Assembly (NCBI GenBank): GCA_018340805.1
Contig: JACMZG010001914.1
Location: 4,946,869 to 5,010,868 of the forward strand
Length of the DNA stretch: 64,000 nt
From: Microvelia longipes
Taxonomy: Eukaryota > Arthropoda > Insecta > Hemiptera > Veliidae
Direction: 5' to 3'
The position numbers were made by a program, and so were the translations under genes. The notes under the pieces are model-generated. The model was not told where the DNA came from. It worked only from the letters and a program-made list of their open reading frames with translations, and made no database searches. Shown here one piece after another: positions 50,661 through 64,000 of this stretch (position 1 is its first letter; every line of letters starts with the position of its first letter).

Positions 50661-51474
50661 TGCTAAACCCTGTGATGAGGAATCCCGTACCCAATTTCTT
50701 TAAGGTCTAACGTAGGCATTTATTTTTCTATTTATTTCCCTTCTTGACAACAATGGAGTTTATCTTAATACAAACTTTGCTGACAAAATGTAACAGTATA
50801 AATTTTTAACAGTTTAATAATAAATTATCCCGCATATAATAAAAATCTGGAAAGGTTACAGAAGCACAAAACGTTATTATATCAAAGCAACCAAAATTAT
50901 TGCATGTTTTTTTTTCAAAAACCTAATAATTTATGATTTGCCAAACAAATAGCGTTAAGTTCTATTTTCTAAAAAAAAATATTTTATTAATCCTTAAAAC
51001 TGTATAGATTTTATTTGAAGTCAAACAAGAATTTGACGTGAGGAAGCAGGAAACTGTGACACTGATCCGGTGTCAATGCGCAGGTCATAACCTGCGCATT
51101 GTATCCATAGGTTTGTTATTTGTGTTTTACAGGTTCCTATTCTTTAAAGTCCTTAATCCACAATGAAGAAGGATGTTTAGACAGGATATTCTTGTAAAAG
51201 ATATTCAGCTTCAACAGGATGACCTTTTTCGATAAAAGGTCCTTTTTTAAGTATTATGGTTTTGGACTGAAAACCTTTAAAGGGCCCACCTAGAAGTCTA
51301 AGATTTATGACAGTGTCTATTATTAGCGCCTTATGTATGTTATCTATAGTTGAAGAAATTATTTTGCCACCAACTTTTTCTAATCTTATTTATTAGATCA
51401 GGTTTTTATTAATCGTTAAATAGTGAAAAGTTTGTTCGGTTTTTAATTTGGTTTAAACTCCTAAAAAGTTAGAA

Positions 51475-53695
<2,221 letters not shown>

Positions 53696-53884
53696 GGTCT
53701 TTAGTTTATTTGATATTTGAACTTATTTTCATCGTGTTGGGTAGGTTTATGATTTTTTAGATATGTTTAAAGATTGTTTCAAAACTGATGATGTTTCATT
53801 TATATTTTTTGAACTAGACATGTTTAATAAACATTTATCTGCAAATTTAATTTGAAGTAAGATTTACCTTAAAACTTAGGCCGC

Positions 53885-54790
53885 GCCAGTTGTATTTTTG
53901 AAAATAATCACAAGCCCCGGACGCTAGCTGATATCCAGGCGCGTAATATTTCTAAACTCATTCACAAGCCCCGGAAACTATCTCATAACCAGGCGCGATG
54001 TATTTCTGCACTAACTCACAAGCTCCGGGTACTAGCTGGTATCCAGGCGCGTAATATTTCTGTACTCACTAATAAGCTCCGGATACTAGCTGATATCCAG
54101 GCGCGTAATATTTCTGTAATCACTAATAAACCCCGGATACTAGCTGATATCCAGGCGCGTAATATTTCTGTAATCACTAATAACCCGGATACTAGCTGAT
54201 ATCCAGGCGCGTAAATATTTCTGTACTCACTAATAAGCTCCGGATACTAGCTGATATCCAGGCGCGTAATATTTCTGTACTAATTACTAGCTGATATCCA
54301 GGCGCGTAATATTTCTGTAATCACTAATGAACCCGGATACTAGCTGATATCCAGGCGCGTAATATTTCCTGTACTCACTAATAAGCTCCGGATACTAGCT
54401 GATATCCAGGCGCGTAATATTCTGTAATCACTAATAAACCCCGGATACTAGCTGATATCCAGGCGCGTAATATTTCTTGTAATCACTAATGAACCCCGGA
54501 TACTAAGCTGATATCCAGGCGCGTAATATTTTCTGTACTCACTAATAAGCCCGGATACTAGCTGATATCCAGGCGCGTAATATTTCTGTACTCAGGATAC
54601 TAGCTGATATCCTAATATTTCTGTAATCACTAATAAACCCGGATACTAGCTGATATCCAGGCGCGTAATATTTCTGTAATCACTAATAAACCCCGGATAC
54701 TAGCTGATCCAGGCGCGTAATATTTCTGTAATCAGGATACTAGCTGATATCCAGGCGCGTAATATTTCTGTTCTCACTCACAAGCCCCTG
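53885..54790. repeat. ~54-bp minisatellite, about 17 copies, in Pax intron 3
   Basis: The unit contains ggatactagctgatatccag, then gcgcgtaatatttctgta, then ctcactaataagctcc. The first copies (to about 54060) are diverged and the middle is uniform. Confidence 0.95.
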
Positions 54791-56490
54791 GTACTAGCTG
54801 ATATCAAAACCCAAGCAAGCTAACTGACAGCAAAACCCTAGGCGCTAACTGATAACAATATTATTTAAAAACACAATTAACAATATACTATTTTATATAT
54901 ATATATATAAACAATTTACTTGCTCATAAAATATACTCCATTTGATTTAATATACAAGTATTTTAATGTTTAGGAACAAATCAAAAAACATTTAAAAAAT
55001 ACTCTATACATAAAAAAATATAAGTAAAGAATCTCCACCAGGAAAAGGTGTTATTTTTATGTTAATTTACGAATATGACAAAGGACCAGTGGCTCTCATC
55101 TACCTTATGTCTGTAACTTCTTTTATTCACCTGATTTATAGCCCTTCGATTCAGGTGTTAGCCGCTCTAGTCCTTTGATGATGGCCCTTTGTATAGAAAT
55201 TTTATACTAACCACTTTTTCTATCCACTATTTAAATTGAAACTAGTACTTAGTGACATTATTTGCATTTTAAAATAATATTTTTCGATATGCAAAGTATA
55301 ACTAATTGTAAGAAGTATATTAATAATAACTTTAACTTTAATAATTGTATAGATTAATCGAAAAAGCTATGCTATCTTGGGTCATATATACAGGTACATG
55401 TGTATTTTGTACTAACGATCAAGTATCAAATATAAATTTCCCACTTTTAAGTATTGTTAGGGTTATTTTTTGAATTAAATATTAATATTTCTTAAGTATC
55501 AAAGCATTATTATATGGTTTAAAAGGTTTAAATTATAACCGAGTCAAGGTTTTAATTGAATAAATATAATTTAGTTAAAGGACTATTCAGAAAGCTACAA
55601 GACCTTTTTAGAGGTAGGCTATGATATAGTCACTTTAGAACCTAAAACCCATTATTCTCCTTACGAGGACTTAAAAAGTGTTTTCATTACACCTTGTATT
55701 CAGAAAATGCTTTATCTCCTTGGAGGTAAAAGGTTTACATCTTAGTTATTCGCGATTCAAAGAGATAATTGTCAGGTTGGCAATACCAATGACGAGAAAA
55801 CAAAAGGGTGATCAAATTTTTTCATCTAGAGGTGAGAAAAAATTAACTTTCCGCCCTTATTTTCAGGGAGGAAAAGAACCATATTACGGCCTGTTTGTAA
55901 AAATAAGGGAGGAAACAAAAATCTGGACGGAAAGTAAATCACTTTTCGCCCTACTGTTTGGCGCAATCGGTTGAAATAATCTAAAGATTCATTTAGTAAG
56001 TACACAGACACTTCTAGATCCGCGGATCGTATTGGATACGATTTCTCAATACGGTAATATTAGCTGTATGAACCTGATCGTATTTAACGGATAACCTTCT
56101 CGTCGAACTTTTATTTCACTTTAATTCACTTCAATATTACCGTTTTTGATCAAATAACTTTTGGAATATTATTTTTTTAGTGTTACTTTATTATTATTAT
56201 TATTTATTAATATTTTATCAACACATGCATGGAATTTTATAATATTTACTACTGTTTTAGTGTGTTTTGATAATGTTGTAACGTCTAAACAAGAAAAAAC
56301 GTATCATTTTTAGTTAAATACGGCAGAAATAAAAATGGCGTCAGTACTTTTCTAACCTGATCTTTAACGTGTTTTAGGTAAACAACGTAGTAACTAGATC
56401 AGCTATTACAGTTATTATGGTGAAGTAAAGACAAATCACACCTTTAAACTGTATTTAACTCTTATTAATTCATATAAGAATTAATAGTAT
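54791..56490. other. Intron 3 unassigned stretch
   Basis: A weak inverted pair 'aactttccgcccttattttc' / 'ataagggaggaaac...ggaaagt' lies at 55844-55936, perhaps an old MITE. The 98-codon frame across it has no known domain. Confidence 0.35.
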
Positions 56491-56812
56491 CAACTAAAGT
56501 TATGAAATTAATAACATCATATGAAATAATTAATATTACTACAACTAAAGTTATGAAATTAATAACATCATATGAAATAATTAATATTACTACAACTAAA
56601 GTTATGAAATTAATAACATCATATGAAATAATTAATATTACTACAACTAAAGTTATGAATTAATAACATCATATGAAATAATTAATATACTACCTAAAGT
56701 TATGAAATTAATAACATCATATGAATAATTAATATTACTACAACAAAGTTATGAAATTAATAACATCATATGAAATAATTAATATTACTACAACTAAAGT
56801 TATGAAATTTGT
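56491..56812. repeat. 51-bp minisatellite, about six copies, in Pax intron 3
   Basis: The unit contains actaaagttatgaaattaat, then aacatcatatgaaataatta, then atattactaca. It lies 300 bp before the homeobox exon. Confidence 0.95.
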
Positions 56813-57113
56813 TTAATGACCAAAATAGTTAATATTTTTATAAAGAAATTTACTGACTTTGCATAAATTAACCATTTTCGGCTCTACTCTGGGTAGGCAG
56901 ACTATGTTTTTTCTTTATAATTTAAGGTATATTTTCAGACAAATTTGATTTACTGACTAATGAGTATGACTAATTTTGTACTACTTACAAAATTAGTCAT
57001 ATATTTTTAGGTCCAGCTCCTAAGCCATTAGACTTTTAGACGGGCCACTCATGTGGATCCACAATGCTTAACAATACTTCATAAGGGCTTAAATTTGTCT
57101 ATTTTTGCAAAAG

Positions 57114-57304
57114 GTAAAGAAGAAGAGGAAGTGATAACAGAACCAGGTATACCACTGAAGCGAAAACAGAGGCGAAGCAGGACAACTTTTTCTGGGGAGC
57201 AGCTGGAGGAATTAGAGAGAGCCTTCCAGAGAACTCAATACCCTGATGTTTACACTAGAGAGGATCTGGCAAGAAGGTTTGGGCTAACCGAGACAAGAGT
57301 TCAG
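57114..57304 (+). CDS. gsb: Pax3/7 gene, coding exon 4 (homeodomain residues 1-46)
   Basis: The exon encodes residues 164-226. An acidic run [15 protein letters not shown] leads into the homeodomain [20 protein letters not shown] and on to [14 protein letters not shown] and TETRVQ. The acceptor gcaaaag|GT is weak but gives the right phase (T from exon 3 plus GT makes Cys163). A stronger-looking tag at about 57010 would read into a stop after PAPKPLDF and is rejected. The exon ends exactly between homeodomain residues 46 and 47, a conserved intron site in paired-class genes. The donor is CAG|gtaatt. Confidence 0.93.
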
Positions 57305-57524
57305 GTAATTACGTGTCTCACAGATCACTTACCTTTACTGCTAGTATTATTTTCCTCTCCAAGTCTAAAGTAGCTTCAGAATTTAATTGTTTATGACAGA
57401 CAAACGATACATGGACTTAAACGATTTCAGGTCTTCGAATTGTATGAAATAGTCTGCCATATCTCGGTACTTATTAATATTCTAATCTTAGAAATATAAA
57501 ATCCGATTAAAAGAAACATCAATT

Positions 57525-58325
57525 AATGAGAGCAAGTGGGTGAGCAAGTGGTTGAGCAAGTGGGTGAGCAAGTAGGTGAGCAAGTGGGTGGGTGGCAAGT
57601 AGTGAGCAAGTGGGTGAGCAAGTGGATGTGCAAGTGGGTGAGCAAGTGTGGGTGAGCAAGTGGTTGAGCAAGTGGTGAGCAAGTGGTGAGCAGTGGGTGA
57701 GCAAGTGGATGTGCAGGGGTGAGCAAGTGGGTGAGCAAGTGGATGAGGTGGTTGAGCAAGGGGTGAGCAAGTAGGTGAGCAAGTGGGTGAGCAAGTGTGT
57801 GCAAGTGGGTGAGCAAGTGGGTGAGCAAGTGGGTGAGCAAGTGGTTGAGCAAGTGGGTGAGCAAGTAGGTGAGCAAGTGGTGAGCAAGTGGATGTGCAAG
57901 TGGGTGAGCAAGTGTGAGCAAGTAGGTGAGCAAGTGGTGAGCAAGTGGATGAGCAAGTGGATGAGCAAGTGGGTGGCAAGTGGGTGAGCAAGTGGTTGGC
58001 AAGTGGTGAGCAAGTGGTTGAGCAAGTGGTTGAGCAGTGGTTGAGCAAGTGGGTGAGCAAGTGGGTGAGCAAGTGGTTGAGTAAGTGGTTGAGCAAGTGG
58101 TGAGCAAGTGGGTGAGCAAGGGGTGAGCAAGTGGTTGAGCAAGTGGGTGAGCAAGTGGTTGAGCAAGTGGTTGAGCAAGTGGTTGAGGTGGGTGAGCAAA
58201 GTGGGTAGCAAGTGGTGAGCAAATGGTTGAGCAAGTGGTTGAGCAAGTGGGTGAGCAAGTGAGCAAGTGGATGAGCAAGTGGTGAGCAAGTGGTGTGGTT
58301 TGAGCAAGTGGGTGAGCAAGTGGAT
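57525..58325. repeat. G-rich 12-bp minisatellite filling Pax intron 4
   Basis: The unit gtgagcaagtgg (variants gttgagcaagtgg, gatgagcaagtgg) is repeated about 65 times. The + strand has many GGG/GG runs and few C, so the transcribed RNA is G-rich. It occupies about 60% of a 1340-bp intron that splits the homeobox. Because 12 is divisible by three, the minus strand shows spurious ORFs of up to 287 codons. Confidence 0.97.
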
Positions 58326-58644
58326 AACGAGAATATAGTTTTATATTTCATTTAATTAAAGACAACCCATTAAATTACGGGGCAGTTTATTTCTTATTAA
58401 GCAACCGGTCTTCGTTCAGCATGTTATCAAAATCAGTGAGTTTAAATTATTGATGACATTATCAGTAATAGCCAAATGCAATAATTTGTGTCTTGAAATA
58501 AAAAAAATAAAAAAATCACAGTTAAGTATCCTTCGTATACACCTAAAGATCAGTACAAAAAACAGGTCCAGTGAAAAAATCTAATATTAAAATCAATACA
58601 TCTCTAGCCATTTAAGTTTTACCCTCTAGTATTTATGCTTGTAG

Positions 58645-58822
58645 GTATGGTTTAGCAACAGAAGAGCTCGATGGAGAAAGCAGACCAGTGTGGAAGGAAG
58701 CTGTCCTCTGGTACCCACATCTTCTTATCAACCAATTCCTCCAACTTTATCAACGAGTCTAGCTAATATACCTCCTATATCAGCTACAATACCTCCCATA
58801 CCAACTTCTAACAACTCTACTG
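58645..58822 (+). CDS. gsb: Pax3/7 gene, coding exon 5 (recognition helix, start of tail)
   Basis: The exon begins VWFSNRRARWRKQ, the end of homeodomain helix 3, with Ser at position 50 and Asn at 51. Ser50 is the Pax hallmark among paired-class homeodomains. The rest is a low-complexity tail rich in Pro, Ser, Thr and Ile (short PPI and IPP runs). The acceptor is atgcttgtag and the donor ACTG|gtatgt is phase 1. A (TA)n tract starts about 25 bases after the donor. Confidence 0.95.
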
Positions 58823-58845
58823 GTATGTTTCCGAGTAGTGATTTG

Positions 58846-58856
58846 AAATATATATA

Positions 58857-58935
<79 letters not shown>
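58846..58935. repeat. (TA)n microsatellite after exon 5
   Basis: TA run with TAA breaks, starting about 25 bases beyond the exon 5 donor. Confidence 0.95.
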
Positions 58936-58950
58936 AATTAAAAGGTTGTA

Positions 58951-59725
58951 TTTTTTTTTTTTTTTTTAAACAAATTCCTTTATTTATACAGAATTACAAT
59001 ATTATATTCACAATATCTATGTTAAAGGATTGAGTGCCACACTGGAGAATTGGAAAACCCTGTGCTGTGTGGCACTTACTTAAAACTAATAAATAATATA
59101 AAAAAAAAACATGCAAAATCAAAGATCATAAATAATTTAAGAATTTAAAAATAAATATAAGTAAATAATTGATTGCTACATAATTACGTTATGGTAGTTT
59201 TAATTTTATACATACTTATTTTTGTATTATATATATAAATAAAATATTATTTTAAATAATTATTTTTAAACATAATAGTTATATTCATATTTAATTTAAA
59301 AATTTACCTAATTATAAATATTTTCATTATCATTATTTATATCATTATTATTATATTATTTATTTATTATTTTCTATTTTATTTATACATTATGGTATTA
59401 TTCTAATCTATTCTAGTCTTATCCTTATCTTTTAAGTAGTTATTAATCTTGCTCAGGGGAGATACATGTTTGTCAATTTCTGACTGCTTTTTTTTAATTT
59501 ATTAGTTTTGTTTATTTTCTTTTTTATTGTTTCTAGTTTTAAGTAAGTATGTTCGTAAATGTTTTTTGAACGTGTCAGTCTTATGTATATGTATAGTTTT
59601 AAACATTGTTAATAGGTCAGTAGGGAGTTGATTTATAACATTAAGTCCGTAATAAGTCCAATGTTGTTGTGCTTTTGTAGTGTTAGTTTTTGGTAGTTGG
59701 TAAAGTTTTTTCGTATTACCGTTAT
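58951..59725 (-). mobile_element. 5'-truncated non-LTR retrotransposon with poly(A) tail, inserted into a palindromic element
   Basis: T17 at 58951 is a poly(A) tail on the minus strand. The minus-strand frame near the other end reads KLYQLPKTNTTKAQQHWTYY, then GLNVINQLPTDLL and FKKHLRTYLL, the typical C-terminal region of CR1/jockey-like reverse transcriptases (YxGxxxxNxLP...FKxxLxxxL). Comparison with 10114-10143 shows that the flanks ggttgtattt and accgcaagttgaag belong together, which defines the insertion. Confidence 0.7.
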
Positions 59726-59745
59726 TACCGCAAGTTGAAGAAGCA

Positions 59746-60093
<348 letters not shown>

Positions 60094-60292
60094 CCAGATA
60101 GGTTAAAATCAAGAGTAGGTAGTATTTTCACAATCTCAAGATGATACTATTGTATTTACTTAAATATATAGAATTTTTTCTAGAATTCCTTCAGATTTTA
60201 TATTAGATTAAACCTGTTATACTCTGCTGTTTTGCGTAAATTTGGAAACAGTGCACAATTATTAATAAAATGTTTAATATTAGTTCTGTTTA

Positions 60293-60765
60293 CTTTTCGT
60301 AATTTTTATCGTATGTATATAGGAAAAGTATTATGTTTGCGAAAAAATCCGAAACCAGGATTTTGTTCGTTCCAGGTGTTTTGAGGCCTCCTGAGTAACA
60401 AAGTGTTGTGTTTATAAGCGTGTGCTCCCCCTTTTTAGGCCGTATTTTCTCGGCCGAAATTCGGCACAAGTAAATACCTTTTTTGTGTAAGTGAATACCT
60501 AAGTTTTGTTGTAATGTGACGAGTATATCCATGATTTTTGTTGGTTAAGTTAAGCAGCATCAAGCGTGGTCATTGCCTGGATGGGGTGACCGCTGGAAAT
60601 AAAAAGGATGTATTTACTATGTAAGGTCTAGAAAAGCCAGCCCGAAGACGTGTTCAGTTAAAATTTCACGACTTGTATACTCTGAGGACGAGCAAGGTTG
60701 AGCGTAGCGAATCCGATGTGATGAGGAAAGTTCCGAGCTACCCTCTGCCCGATAATGGCACATTG
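60293..60765 (+). mobile_element. 5S-rRNA-related dispersed element, copy 4 (intron 5)
   Basis: The 5S-like block at 60546-60600 reads aagttaagcagcatcaagcg, then tggtcattgcctggatgggg and tgaccgctggaa, the sense orientation of the 5S internal promoter. The body lies before it (60293-60540). The module ctgaggacgagcaagg...gcgtagcgaatccgatg lies after it. Confidence 0.75.
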
Positions 60766-60774
60766 TTTTGTTTT

Positions 60775-60856
60775 ATAAAGGTGGTCGGGTTACTTTTTCG
60801 ATGTTTCAAAATTGAACCGATATAAGTATCCGCTCCAGTAATAATATCTCTAAGTT
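60775..60856. repeat. R2 repeat fragment touching exon 6
   Basis: 'ggtggtcgggttactttttc', then gatgtttcaaaattgaacc and agtaataatatctcta match the right end of R2 (12740-12830). It ends about 20 bases before the exon 6 start and leaves only a short polypyrimidine tract. Confidence 0.75.
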
Positions 60857-60876
60857 TGAATTATTATTTTTTCCAG

Positions 60877-60982
60877 GAGGAAGCTTTGATTGGTGGAAAG
60901 AACAGGAGAGGTACCAGCCAGATCAACCAATTACAAGCTGGCAAGCTTCTTATCACTCAATGCCTGCTCCTCATAACAACAG
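60877..60982 (+). CDS. gsb: Pax3/7 gene, coding exon 6 (C-terminal tail)
   Basis: With the G left from exon 5, the 106-bp exon reads GGSFDWWKEQERYQPDQP and then ITSWQASYHSMPAPHNN. The three Trp and the aromatic spacing suggest a conserved tail motif, possibly for transactivation, but no named domain is recognised. The acceptor ttttttccag is strong and the donor AG|gtagtc is phase 2. A dispersed repeat ends only about 15-25 bases upstream of the exon. Confidence 0.85.
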
Positions 60983-61382
60983 GTAGTCAGTCACATTGTC
61001 TTTCTTATGAGGGTCGTGGTTGTGTAACAGTCAGCACGTGATCTGCCAATCTGGGTTCTATGCTAGTCTAGGTCTCTTGCATTTTTATGTGCTGTCCTTC
61101 GAAAGGGATGACGGAGTTTCCAATCCTGGAAATGTAGATAGTCTTTAAGACAACGGCATCAAAGCCACTGATTGAAATTAAATTCACAAAATATGAAACC
61201 ATTTTAATCTAGATTGCTTTATATTAAAGATATAAAAACATAAAGTTATAAAAATTGTAGTGAGTGAGATTGGAGTAAGAGATAGTTTAGAGAGAAATAG
61301 GGTAGCTGATACTTTCAAAGGCTGAATCTTAAAAATGAAGCCATATAGAAATATTCTTAAACATGGGGGTTACAAATGTTAT

Positions 61383-61972
61383 TTGCAACCTTAGAATAAT
61401 ACTATATATAGAAGAAGCATAGGACCGTAAACACAATGTAATTCCACTGATAACACGAAAGCCGGTTGACTGGTGGTCTTAAGTAGGGGTACCATACTAA
61501 CAACAAAACATTATTTTAAATATGTGCCATAAATATCCATTAATGTAGAAAGATCGTGAAGAACAAATATAATAACTTAAATAACACAAATATAAATAAT
61601 TAATAACACAAATATAATAACACCTGGTGAGTATAAAACCAATCTTAGACGGCAAAAGGGTAGCGGAATACAACAATCTACATTTAGTTGACGAGGACTA
61701 TTTTTAATATAATATTAATTAAAAACGTTAAACTACAATTTAAAATGCTTAAAATATTTTAATGCACCGATATTTATATTAGTATTTTATGAATAATCAA
61801 TTATTAATTAATAATAGAACAACATAATTAGCAACTGGAAATATTGCCACCTTTTTAATAAGAAAATTGTATATTGTTAGGGTGGCAGCGCATTACTTAA
61901 GACCACCAGTGAACCGGCTTTCGTGTTATCAGTAGTGCTCCTTCTATATATAGTATTATTCTAAGTTTGCAC
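61383..61972. mobile_element. ~590-bp foldback element in intron 6
   Basis: Inner arms actgataacacgaaagccgg (61458 onward) and their complement (61888-61932) plus outer arms ttagaataatactatatata (61391 onward and complement) form a long inverted repeat. The left arm has about 25 extra bases between inner and outer parts. No coding capacity. Confidence 0.8.
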
Positions 61973-62639
61973 CTTTTCCGAACTTTATAAATAGTTATAA
62001 TAATTTTTAAAATTTTGTTGATCCAGGGTGTCTTTCAAGGGAGGTCCGGGGTCCCCCCTCCGGTAGGAAAAATTAAATACTCCCCTCCTCTGTTCTGCGG
62101 AGCAGTGGAAAAAATAGCCTCCTAACTATTGTGTCAAAATCAAAATTGTAATTTACCATTTTTATTTTGCTATCAATTACCCAAATGTGGTAATTTTGAA
62201 AAGTTAAATTGTAAGAAACCGCAACTATTTTGGAAATCGCAAAAATCCTAGGGAAATTTTCATCATTTTCATTAATTCTTCATCACGCTTTTGATCGACA
62301 TTTATAATAGGTTTTTGTCAAAAATGTTTCCTTCTTGCTGCTACGAAAAAAACTTATGTTATGTGTCAAACAGTATCCAATAAAAAATTACTAGAATGTA
62401 GTGATATTACAGTCTATCGACTACTTTAAAATTCTTGACAGGTCGGTTTAGACACCACTGATTCTTAAGGAAAAAATCCCTGCAAGAAGGGAGCGGGAAA
62501 AAACTATGTAAACAAATCAGGTTATTTTACCCGTATTTCCTTGGCGATGTTTTTTTACATTTCTTTTGTGCAGTTTTATTTTAAAATATTATTTTTTAAG
62601 ATTAATTTGAAATTAGTTTTCAAAACGATGTAATCAAAA
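61973..62639. other. Unassigned intron 6 stretch
   Basis: It includes 'ggggtcccccctccgg', another G/C-tract repeat end. No gene was seen. Confidence 0.35.
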
Positions 62640-62955
62640 GAAGAACCCGCATAGTAGATTCATTATAATACTATAGTGTGTCTGCCTTGTAGTTTAAAGT
62701 GTATGGAGGTTTGATTTAACAGCGAGAGCACGTGTTGTTCCTAGTTTTCACTAGACTATAAGATTCAGTGAAAATATGTATGATTGCTTGAAAAAAGCAT
62801 ATGAGAAACCATAGAAATCCACGGCTCTTCTGTCTAAATTAGATGAAATATACCTACACTTGAAATTAAAAGGAGTAGAACACTATCTTAGGGAGCTGGC
62901 AAAAAGGCCCATCAATGTGGCCTACTTGCCTGGTAGTTACTACCACTCCCCCCCC
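62640..62955 (+). repeat. Dispersed repeat family R1, copy c
   Basis: Inverted match of 5195-5510. The 72-codon frame from 62860 lies in this repeat and is not considered a gene. Confidence 0.75.
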
Positions 62956-63079
62956 CCCACCAATATTAGTACTACTATTACCAAAGTAATATTGGTAAAT
63001 CCGAACTCGCAAAAGTTAATACTGGAGGTAGAGACCGATTTCGAAAGTCCAGGACAATATTTTATCCTTACTTCTTAAA

Positions 63080-63859
63080 TCTTTAATTTTGGTGCATATG
63101 AAATGTGTCATCTTGTATATACATAAATGCTACCTGCGTTATTTTATTATTGGAAATTATTACTATTTTGCTTATGTGCAATTTTAAATAATTTTGAAAA
63201 AATGCCATGTATTTTGTTTATTTAATAGTTCATTAATTTAAATAATTTTATAATTAAAACTATAATTTCTTAGATAAAGTTTTACTCGATTTGATCTAAG
63301 TAGGAAGCAATTTAAACCTCTCTTATTGTTACTGGGCTGTAACATTTAATAAAACAAATTGTTGTACGCATCTCCCGGTCATCAATTTTTAAAACTGTGA
63401 ATACCCCTCCACTATAATTAGATAACCTCTCCGGCGAAGAGCTCTACCATATTTTCCAGCCCCGGAGTAAAACACCTGACCGGTAGTTTTCTCACTCTAT
63501 TCTATGGTCCTATAAATCCTACATAAATTTCTAGGACATGTGGATTTGTAATGTTTTCAGAAAAAACATAAATTTCAATATTAACACTTTATTTAAACAA
63601 GTATAAACTGTATAATATCGTACTTATTTGTCAATCTTAACACAGATTTAACAAACACGTTAACAGACAACCCCATGTGCTCTAACCTCCTCTCTTGTTA
63701 TCTCTTTTTCCCGCAAACTCTCAGGTTAGCCACCTACTCAACAGATTTATTAATGGTACATCAATTTTATGACGTAGAAAACTACCCCTGCGGGCTCCCT
63801 GACTTGAATAAAATTATAATTTAATCAATAATAATAACTAAAATTGATTTTATTTGCAG
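63080..63859. other. Last intron sequence before exon 7
   Basis: AT-rich without obvious repeats. Nothing recognised other than the acceptor tract at 63849-63859. Confidence 0.4.
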
Positions 63860-63968
63860 TGGTCTGGCAAGTAGTCATGCAGGGGACGGCATGCATCATT
63901 CACAACCATCTTACAGCAATTCATTCCTGTATCCTCCGCCTTATCATTCTTCACAGCCCATTATTTAA
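63860..63968 (+). CDS. gsb: Pax3/7 gene, terminal coding exon 7 and stop
   Basis: AG from exon 6 plus T gives Ser321. The exon then reads GLASSHAGDGMHHSQPSYSN, SFLYPPPYHSSQPII and TAA (63966-63968). The acceptor is ttatttgcag. The His/Ser/Tyr/Pro composition fits the tails of insect Pax3/7 proteins. The window ends 32 bases after the stop, so the 3' UTR and poly(A) signal lie outside. An extra exon is not needed because the frame closes here. Confidence 0.85.
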
Positions 63969-64000
63969 ATACATGTCAAAAATCAGGTACAAGGTGCCTC

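Noticed and set aside
57010..57060. Alternative start of the homeobox exon at the tag near 57010
   Set aside because: In the phase required by exon 3 it reads PAPKPLDF and then a stop, whereas the acceptor at 57113 keeps the frame open.
57488..58351. Minus-strand ORFs of 251-287 codons rich in LAHPLAHP and CSPTCS
   Set aside because: They are translations of the 12-bp array, open in all frames because 12 is a multiple of three.
60546..60600. Functional 5S rRNA gene
   Set aside because: Only about 55 bp of 5S-like sequence is present, it lacks both ends of the 120-nt RNA, and similar fragments recur at three other places with shared non-5S flanks.
62860..63078. 72-codon ORF starting MKLKGVEHYLRELAKRP
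   Set aside because: It lies in dispersed repeat R1; the homologous copies at 5195 and 34010 do not keep a full open frame.

Overview
The window looks like animal, probably insect, nuclear DNA. It is very AT-rich, has GT-AG introns, and is dense in (TA)n microsatellites, tandem arrays, MITE-like inverted repeats, SINE-like and LINE fragments. There are no operons, phage genes or CRISPR arrays. A hemipteran-type insect would fit the repeat style, but that is only a guess from general appearance.

One convincing gene is present and it appears complete at the coding level: a Pax3/7-class (gooseberry / gooseberry-neuro type) transcription factor on the + strand. Seven coding exons run from 35923 to 63968 and join in frame into a predicted 356-residue protein. 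Exon 1 (35923-35989) holds a short N-terminus. Exon 2 (39706-40019) holds most of the paired domain. Exon 3 (46459-46564) holds the end of the paired domain plus an octapeptide. Exon 4 (57114-57304) and exon 5 (58645-58822) split an S50 paired-type homeodomain at residues 46/47. Exons 6 (60877-60982) and 7 (63860-63968) encode the C-terminal tail and stop. Every exon junction agrees in phase.

Region 1-35900 lies upstream of the gene and is almost wholly repeats. It contains a 5S-rRNA-related dispersed element (1-410), several minisatellites (820-1018, 2192-2446, 6735-8340, 12975-13372, 13657-13975), a composite palindromic tRNA-SINE element (2640-4510), small MITEs and foldbacks (9312-9568, 10153-10482, 11091-11335, 12096-12447), and an inverted pair of 0.8-kb repeats (17870-18626 and 20252-21045). 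A striking higher-order satellite follows (22190-26880): blocks of a 42-bp monomer alternate with a ~245-bp cassette carrying four consecutive C-GNA-G mini-hairpins. Fragments of non-LTR retrotransposons lie at 27240-28280 and 31812-32310.

Region 35900-64000 is the Pax gene, whose large introns carry more repeats. These include minisatellites in introns 1, 2, 3 and 4, a MULE-like foldback with a 10-bp target duplication in intron 2, and a second, larger copy of the palindromic tRNA-SINE composite in intron 3. Intron 4 is mostly a G-rich 12-bp array. Intron 5 has a palindromic element interrupted by a LINE, and intron 6 has a foldback. A possible coding exon of another gene lies antisense in intron 2 (45463-45632).

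Many single-base gaps inside the tandem arrays suggest that these arrays are imperfectly polished long-read sequence. Monomer-level differences should therefore be read cautiously.
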